Assembly: GCA_032718475.1 (NCBI GenBank)
Contig: JAUCBJ010007947.1
Span: 1 to 21,178, forward strand
Reading direction: 5' to 3'
Source: Nemertoderma westbladi
Taxonomy: Eukaryota; Xenacoelomorpha; Nemertodermatida; Nemertodermatidae
DNA length: 21,178 bases
Shown here: positions 17,361-21,178 of the stretch, in pieces
Numbering within the stretch: position 1 is the stretch's first letter
Layout of the letters: every line of letters starts with the position of its first letter
The notes under the pieces: generated by a model
Told to the model about the DNA's origin: nothing
Seen by the model: the letters and a program-made list of their open reading frames with translations, nothing else
Databases searched by the model: none
Translations under genes and position numbers: made by a program

Positions 17361-18400
17361 GACGTTAGTAAGAGGGTACGTAGTACCGTTAGTTAGTAGA
17401 GTGAGTTACAGAAGTGAGTACGGGGGTACGTAGGACCATTAGTTAGAGAGAGAGTAAGCGTTAGCGGGCACGTAGTACCGCTAGTTAGAGAGAGAGTCAG
17501 AGACGTTCGGTAGTCAGAGAGTAGTACCGCTAGTTAGATAGAGATGTAGGCAGTAAGAGGGTACGTAGTGACCGTTAGTTAGAAAGTTAGTAGAGCAGTA
17601 GAGGGTTGTGAGCACCGTAAGCGCCACGTAGGAAGTAGTAAGCAGAGTGGTTGTGGGCACCGCAAGCGCCACGTAGTTAGAGTTTGTAGGGGATGCGTCC
17701 AACTAAGTTGGGGCACGGGCGTGATGATGTGTTTGAGGTAAGAGCAGCGTATGTTAATTAGGGTGGGTGCCGGGCACAAGAGGTGCCGGGCACAAGAGTT
17801 AGTAGTAGAGTTAGTTGAGTTAGTAGAGAGTTAGTAGAGTTAGTAAGAGTTAGTAAGAGTTAGTAGTAGAGTTAGTTGAGTTAGTAGAGAGTTAGTAGAG
17901 TTAGTAAGAGGTAGTAGTTCACATAATTAACGTACCGACTCTGCCGGCACTCAGAGCGTCACGTGCAGGCGAGGAGACGTGAGGGGGGTAGGATGTGGAT
18001 AGAGTAGAATAGTAGAGACGGGCACATAGGTTTCCAGGTAGTAGAGTTAGAGAGTTAGAGGTGGTAGAGTAGTAGAGAGGGCACATGGGGTGCCAGGCAG
18101 TAGAGTAGTAGAGAGGGCACATAGGGTGCCAGGTAGTAGAGTAGTAGAGAGGGCACATAGGGTGCCAGATAGTAGAGTGGTTGTGGGCACCGCAAGCGCC
18201 ACATAGTTAGAGGAGTCAAGTAGAGTTAGAGAGTAAGTAGACTTAGAAGAGTTAGAGAGAGTTAGTAGAAGTAGAGAGTTAGTAGCAGAATAGAAGTAGT
18301 AGTAGAGTGGTTGTGGGCACCGCAAGCGCCACATAGAGGGAAGTAGTAGTAGAATGGTTGTGGGCACCACAAGTGCCACGTAGATAAAGGTGGTAGCAGA
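17361..18400 (+). repeat. Purine-rich hairpin array (inner element)
   Basis: Non-coding stretch built of TAG, GTTAG and AGAG units with almost no C outside short stem-loops; 17794-17919 contains no C at all. Stem-loops with GGCAC-N5-GTGCC arms occur at 17773-17787, 18080-18094, 18116-18130 and 18152-18166 (the last three 36 bp apart). A related hairpin inside a conserved 20-mer, GTGGGCACCGCAAGCGCCAC, occurs at 17608 (variant), 17653, 18183, 18313 and 18360. A GGTAC-GTA-GTACC hairpin is at 17375-17387. A 61-bp direct repeat starts at 17796. The many TAG triplets exclude translation on this strand. The same kind of array is at 19760-20265 in the outer copy. Confidence 0.85.
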
Positions 18401-18832
18401 GTTAGAGTTAGTTAGACTTAGTAGAGCTAGTTAGAGTCGGAGAGTTAGTAGAGAGTAAGAGAGTTAGATAGTTAGCAAGTAAGTAGTAGGTAGATAGTAT
18501 GATAGCACAGGGGTAGCATTAGAGATTAGGGCCTTAGGGAGTGGTAGAGAATAGAGAGGAGTATGGAGAGAAGTTAGAGTGCGATTCAGGTGTGGGGAGA
18601 GAGTAAGAGTGGGGAGAGAGTAATAGCAGAGTTAGAGTGAGAGATTAGAGTTATAGTGGAGAGCTTTTAAAATTGTGTGAGAGTCCACAATTGGCCCAAC
18701 ACGAGACGTCAGATGGGTAGCGTTATCATACCCATGGGGAGCGGCCTGGAAAGCCGACTCCAAGAAAAATAGACCCACCCCACACCCGATACTAGATCGG
18801 GATCCAGCGGAATTGTAGCGCACTATAGGTGG
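18401..18832 (+). other. 3' internal segment of the inner element, non-coding
   Basis: Continues the TAG/AGAG-rich style to about 18660, then a more complex stretch up to the hairpin before the polypurine tract. The part 18480-18570 matches, in reverse complement, 19420-19500 of the outer copy, and 18690-18832 matches 12719-12870. Conservation of this untranslated stretch between subfamilies suggests it is needed in cis (inference). No ORF. Confidence 0.75.
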
Positions 18833-18870
18833 ATGCTATCTTATCACCGGGAAGATAGCATGGGGGGGAG
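18833..18870 (+). promoter_or_regulatory. Hairpin plus polypurine tract, inner element
   Basis: ATGCTATCTT (18833-18842), a nine-base loop, then AAGATAGCAT (18852-18861), followed at once by GGGGGGGAG (18862-18870) abutting the 3' LTR. The tract is the expected plus-strand primer. The hairpin is preserved in the outer copy. Confidence 0.87.
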
Positions 18871-19393
18871 TGTTAGCTTATTCAATTCCGCTAACCACCC
18901 CATAAAGTGAGCCTTAAGCAATATTGGGGAACACGAGGTCGACTATCAATCAACCTCGTGACGCACAATAGGGGTCAGGGGTTACACCCCTGAGAGAGAG
19001 GGAATAGCAGGGGTAAAGGGAAGCACTCCAAAGGGAGGTAAAAGGGCGACAACAGGGTTATTAGCCAATAGGGGGAAGGCATCGGCTGAGTAGTGTTATG
19101 CAGCCAACCGTGCAATATATATTACCAGTCTTTATGTCATTTGTACAGTTATCCCAGTACAGTCAGGCAGTACGGTGACAGTTAAGACCGTCACCGCCAT
19201 CACCAACTACCTATATTATAACATACCGGTAACCTGTGCTATCTGTTACTGTTTCTCATTTACATTTATATCGTATCACACATATATCATTAACAAGGAC
19301 ACTGGAACGAACTATTACCTTTTCCATTCACACGGCGGGGACGCGTACGAAAACAACACCGGATAAACCGGGATCCTCTAAGATCCTGTCACA
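18871..19393 (+). repeat. 3' LTR of the inner element
   Basis: 523 bp, TGTTAGCTTATTC...GATCCTGTCACA. Compared with the 5' LTR it lacks about 40 bp after AACCTCGTG and lacks the fold-back insert; otherwise the two are very similar. The terminal hairpin is weakened (CGGGATCC-TCTA-AGATCCTG). Confidence 0.93.
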
Positions 19394-19398
19394 CCTGC
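19394..19398. repeat. Right target-site duplication (CCTGC)
   Basis: Identical to 12964-12968. From here the outer element continues exactly where it was interrupted. Confidence 0.93.
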
Positions 19399-19759
19399 AC
19401 TCTTTCTCGCCAGCAACTCCATACTCCTCTCTACTCTCTGCCACTCCCTAAGGCCCTAATCTCTAATGCTACCCCTGTGCTATCATACTATCTAACTCTC
19501 TAACCTACTAACTACTTACTACCTTCTAACTCTCTAGCTTACTAACTACCTACTATCTAACTCCCTTTTCTACTAACTCCAACTAGCTCTCTGACTAACT
19601 CCTACTAACTCTTCTAAGTCTACTAACTCTAACTCTACTAAGTCTACTAACTCTTACTACTTCTAGCTCTAACTAAAAACCTCTAACTTTCTACTAACTC
19701 TAACTAGAACTCTCTAACTCTCTACTAACTCTATCTCTACTGCTACCTCTAACTCTGCT
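19399..19759 (-). other. Pyrimidine-rich (TAG-rich on minus strand) 3' internal segment
   Basis: CTAACT/CTACTA-rich on the plus strand. 19420-19500 matches 18480-18570 of the inner copy in reverse complement. No gene. Confidence 0.75.
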
Positions 19760-20265
19760 ACCACCTCTATCTTCGTGGCGCTTGTGGTGCCCACAACCAC
19801 ACTCTGCTACTACCTACGTCTATGTGGCGCTTGCGGTGCCCACAACCACTCTACTACTACCTCTACTCTGCTACTACCTCTATCTTCGTGGCGCTTGCGG
19901 TGCCCACAAACACTCTCTTACTACTTCCTCTATGTGGTGCTTGCGGTGCCCACAACCACTCTGCTTACTAGCACCCTATGTGCCCGTCTCTACTACTCTA
20001 CTACCTGGCACCCTATGTGCCCTCTTTACTACTCTACTACCTCTACATCTCCACCTCCACTACTACCTCTATCTACGTGGCGCTTGCAGTGCCCACAACC
20101 ACTCTGCTGCTACCTCTATGTGGCGCTTTCGGTGCCCACAACCACCCTCTGCTACTACTTTCTACGTGGCGCTTCCGGTGCCCACAACCACCCTACTACT
20201 ACCTCTATCTACGTGGCGCTTCCGGTGCCCACAACCACTCTACTACCGTGGTATGTCTATACCAC
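19760..20265 (-). repeat. Hairpin array (outer element)
   Basis: On the plus strand, eight copies of a 20-mer close to GTGGCGCTTGCGGTGCCCAC start at 19775, 19824, 19888, 19934, 20077, 20120, 20166 and 20213. Each forms a GGCGC/GTGCC stem with one G-T pair and a five-base loop. GGCAC-CCTAT-GTGCC occurs at 20007-20021, with a one-base-decayed version near 19970. A different perfect hairpin, GTGGTAT-GTCT-ATACCAC, is at 20248-20265. Between them lie CTACTACCTCT spacers. Open frames of about 170 codons exist here in several plus-strand frames at once, simply because the repeat lacks stops on this strand. Confidence 0.85.
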
Positions 20266-20552
20266 ACTCCCTATACCCCGCCGCCTTCTAACCTAACTAT
20301 CTTCTAACTACTCACTATCTTCTACTACTTCTAACTTCTACTAACTGTTTCTTCTAACTATTGCTTTCTACCTTCTACTTTTATTTTATTATTTTATTAT
20401 TTATTTTTAATTAAATAATTAATTTTTGTGGGAAGGGCGTCTCGCCCTCATTCCCACCCCCCTCAGTCCAAAATTTTGGACGACTAAACTCTGAGGTGCC
20501 CCTTCTTCCAGTAGGCACTCTCCCACTGCCCTCCTATACGTCCTCTCACTCT
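20266..20552 (-). other. Untranslated stretch of the outer element with AT-rich patch
   Basis: CTAACT-rich spacer, then a strongly AT-rich patch at 20380-20428 and GGGCGTCTCGCCC (20435-20447), itself a small hairpin. TCCAAAATTTTGGA at 20467-20480 is a perfect palindrome. No coding frame recognised. Confidence 0.5.
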
Positions 20553-20696
20553 TCACCACACTTTCTTCGCCAGTTCCAACTGACCAGGAATTGGTTCTCC
20601 CTCTTCCGCCACCCTAAAATCGGGTCTCTCCACCGCCTTCTTAACTTCCTCGCCACTTGGCATCAAAATGCCACCTCTCAACTTGTCGTCTCCTGG
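20553..20696 (-). CDS. Short unrecognised frame after a splice-acceptor-like site
   Basis: On the minus strand a pyrimidine tract (20735-20703) ends in CTGCAG at 20702-20697, a good match to a 3' splice site. It is followed by an open frame encoding PGDDKLRGGILMPSGEEVKK then AVERPDFRVAEEGEPI and ending in LELAKKVW and a stop. An upstream Met exists in frame (20744) but would translate the tract itself into a hydrophobic stretch, which looks accidental. It could be a spliced accessory or C-terminal exon of the element, or chance. I do not recognise the protein. Confidence 0.3.
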   Translation of the reverse strand, partial: PGDDKLRGGILMPSGEEVKKAVERPDFRVAEEGEPIPGQLELAKKVW

Positions 20697-20750
20697 CTGC
20701 AGAATGAAAAGAAAGTGAAAGAACAGGCAATATAGAAGGTACAATAATAG

Positions 20751-21178
20751 TCATATCCCTTTCCATCCTGTCTTCCTACTCGAGCTCCCCCTTGTCGGTA
20801 TGCCTCTCAACCGGACCGGCGTCTCTTCCGGACACTCCTCTGGACACTCCTCTAGACACTCCTTCCGACACTCCTCCGGGCACTCCTCCGGTTTGTCCTC
20901 CGGACATCTCGCCGTCCGCTCCTCTCCATCCCCATACCGATACTTGCTGGGAAATCCATTCTTCTCCGCCCACTCTCTTACTTCTACTTCCCCATCTGGC
21001 TTATCTACCGTTTCTGGTCTCTCTTCTGCGTCCTCTGCGTCTTCGGTGCCTGGTAACATGCACCCTGATGTCTCCGTCACTCTGGATGGAATCTTGGTTT
21101 TAACTGGGCCGCTAAGCGTCCATCCGAATGGTGTGAGGATCGCCGTCGGGTCCCGCTGCCTGTCTTCACCAAAGACCG
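20751..21178 (-). pseudogene. BEL/Pao-like protease end and Cys/Glu-rich linker, open to the window edge
   Basis: On the minus strand the frame is open from the window edge to a stop at 20751 (about 142 codons seen). It starts VFGEDRQRDPTAILTPFGWT then LSGPV. A GWxLSGP block preceded by P-A-x-x-T marks the end of the BEL/Pao aspartic protease region (family knowledge, by eye). It then has an acidic linker (EDAEDAEERPE), VREWAEKNGFPSKYRYGDGE as in the inner element, and CPEDKPEE followed by about five ECPEE/ECRKE-like units. The frame ends after TGWKG, where RT would be expected, so a deletion joins the linker to untranslated sequence. Cannot be functional as Pol; a Cys-rich truncated product is conceivable. 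Confidence 0.6.

Larger units (their letters stand above)
12969..19393 (+). mobile_element. Inner non-autonomous BEL/Pao-like LTR element, self-nested
   Basis: A 6.4-kb LTR element with TG...CA LTRs and a CCTGC target duplication. Layout: 5' LTR, broken Gag-type frames (13653-17360) ending in two zinc knuckles, a non-coding purine-rich hairpin array (17361 to about 18400), a conserved 3' segment, hairpin plus polypurine tract, and 3' LTR. No RT, RNase H or integrase is present, so it must have relied on proteins from elsewhere. It shares with the outer copy a Cys/Glu-rich linker that there follows protease-like FGWTLSGPV, which suggests BEL/Pao ancestry. The two LTRs differ by about eleven substitutions (counted by eye over ~520 aligned bp) plus two large indels, so insertion was not recent. 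Confidence 0.92.
19394..21178 (-). mobile_element. Outer BEL/Pao-like element, interrupted remainder
   Basis: Resumes the minus-strand element broken at 12968. Reading on the minus strand from the window edge: protease-end-like frame and Cys/Glu-rich linker (21178-20751), an intron- or junction-like stretch and a short frame (20750-20553), an AT-rich patch, the hairpin array (20265-19760), then TAG-rich sequence matching the inner copy. The RT and integrase expected between protease and 3' end are missing here, so this copy too seems internally deleted. The 5' end lies outside the window. Confidence 0.85.

Noticed and set aside
18047-18379. Minus-strand frame of 110 codons (and similar ones at 17514-17779 and 17919-18158).
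   Set aside because: Antisense shadow of the inner hairpin array; no domain and composition fixed by the repeat.
19775-20307. Three overlapping plus-strand frames of about 110-173 codons with repeats such as VALAVPTTTL, WRLRCPQPL and CGACGAHNH.
   Set aside because: All arise from the same stop-free pyrimidine-rich repeat read in different frames; the repeat is the antisense of the element's hairpin array.
20792-21103. Plus-strand frame rich in DTPLDTP repeats.
   Set aside because: Antisense of the ECPEE repeat in the outer element's linker.
1-21178. CRISPR array, bacterial operon or phage module.
   Set aside because: The direct repeats are satellites, LTRs or transposon arrays; there is no repeat-spacer pattern and no prokaryotic gene organisation.

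Overview
This is a metazoan nuclear window, probably from a marine invertebrate. It has no operons or prokaryotic gene packing. It is AT-rich intergenic DNA filled with retroelement wreckage: non-LTR remnants ending in (TAG)n tails, a Ty3/gypsy element, a tRNA-derived SINE, a MITE, satellites and two nested LTR elements. I cannot name the species.

Layout. 1-2500: AT-rich DNA with minus-strand non-LTR fragments (a PD-(D/E)XK-like nuclease tail, a C-terminal tail with AATAAA and (TAG)n, and a reverse-transcriptase fragment that has lost its FADD box). 2576-3145: the only plausible host gene, a 189-aa secreted, Cys-rich protein with a GPI-anchor-like tail. 3425-3746: a MITE. 4679-5055: a satellite with a period near 164 bp. 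5061-9360: a minus-strand Ty3/gypsy element with Gag knuckles, protease, RT, RNase H, integrase and one LTR. It is full of lesions, carries a SINE, and has an out-of-order copy of its RT/RNase H junction. 9560-11120: a GATC-dense satellite with an exact 467-bp period. 11120-12085: no gene seen.

12086-21178 is the most interesting part. A plus-strand LTR element (12969-19393; TG...CA LTRs; 5-bp duplication CCTGC on both sides) has inserted into an older, opposite-strand copy of its own family (12086-12968 and 19394 to the window edge). The minus copy preserves a piece resembling the end of a BEL/Pao protease (FGWTLSGPV), so I assign the family to BEL/Pao. The plus copy retains only broken Gag-type frames, including a 49-residue stretch with 28 asparagines and two zinc knuckles, and has no RT or integrase. 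It looks like a non-autonomous derivative.

Both copies devote the 3' part of the internal region to a non-coding array: a C-poor (TAG/AG)-rich strand punctuated by short stem-loops, most built on GGCAC-N5-GYGCC, whose copy-to-copy changes fall mainly in loops or keep pairing on the pyrimidine strand. The LTRs are also chains of hairpins, one with a paired double substitution between subfamilies. This structured array is my best candidate for something undescribed. All family assignments were made by eye.
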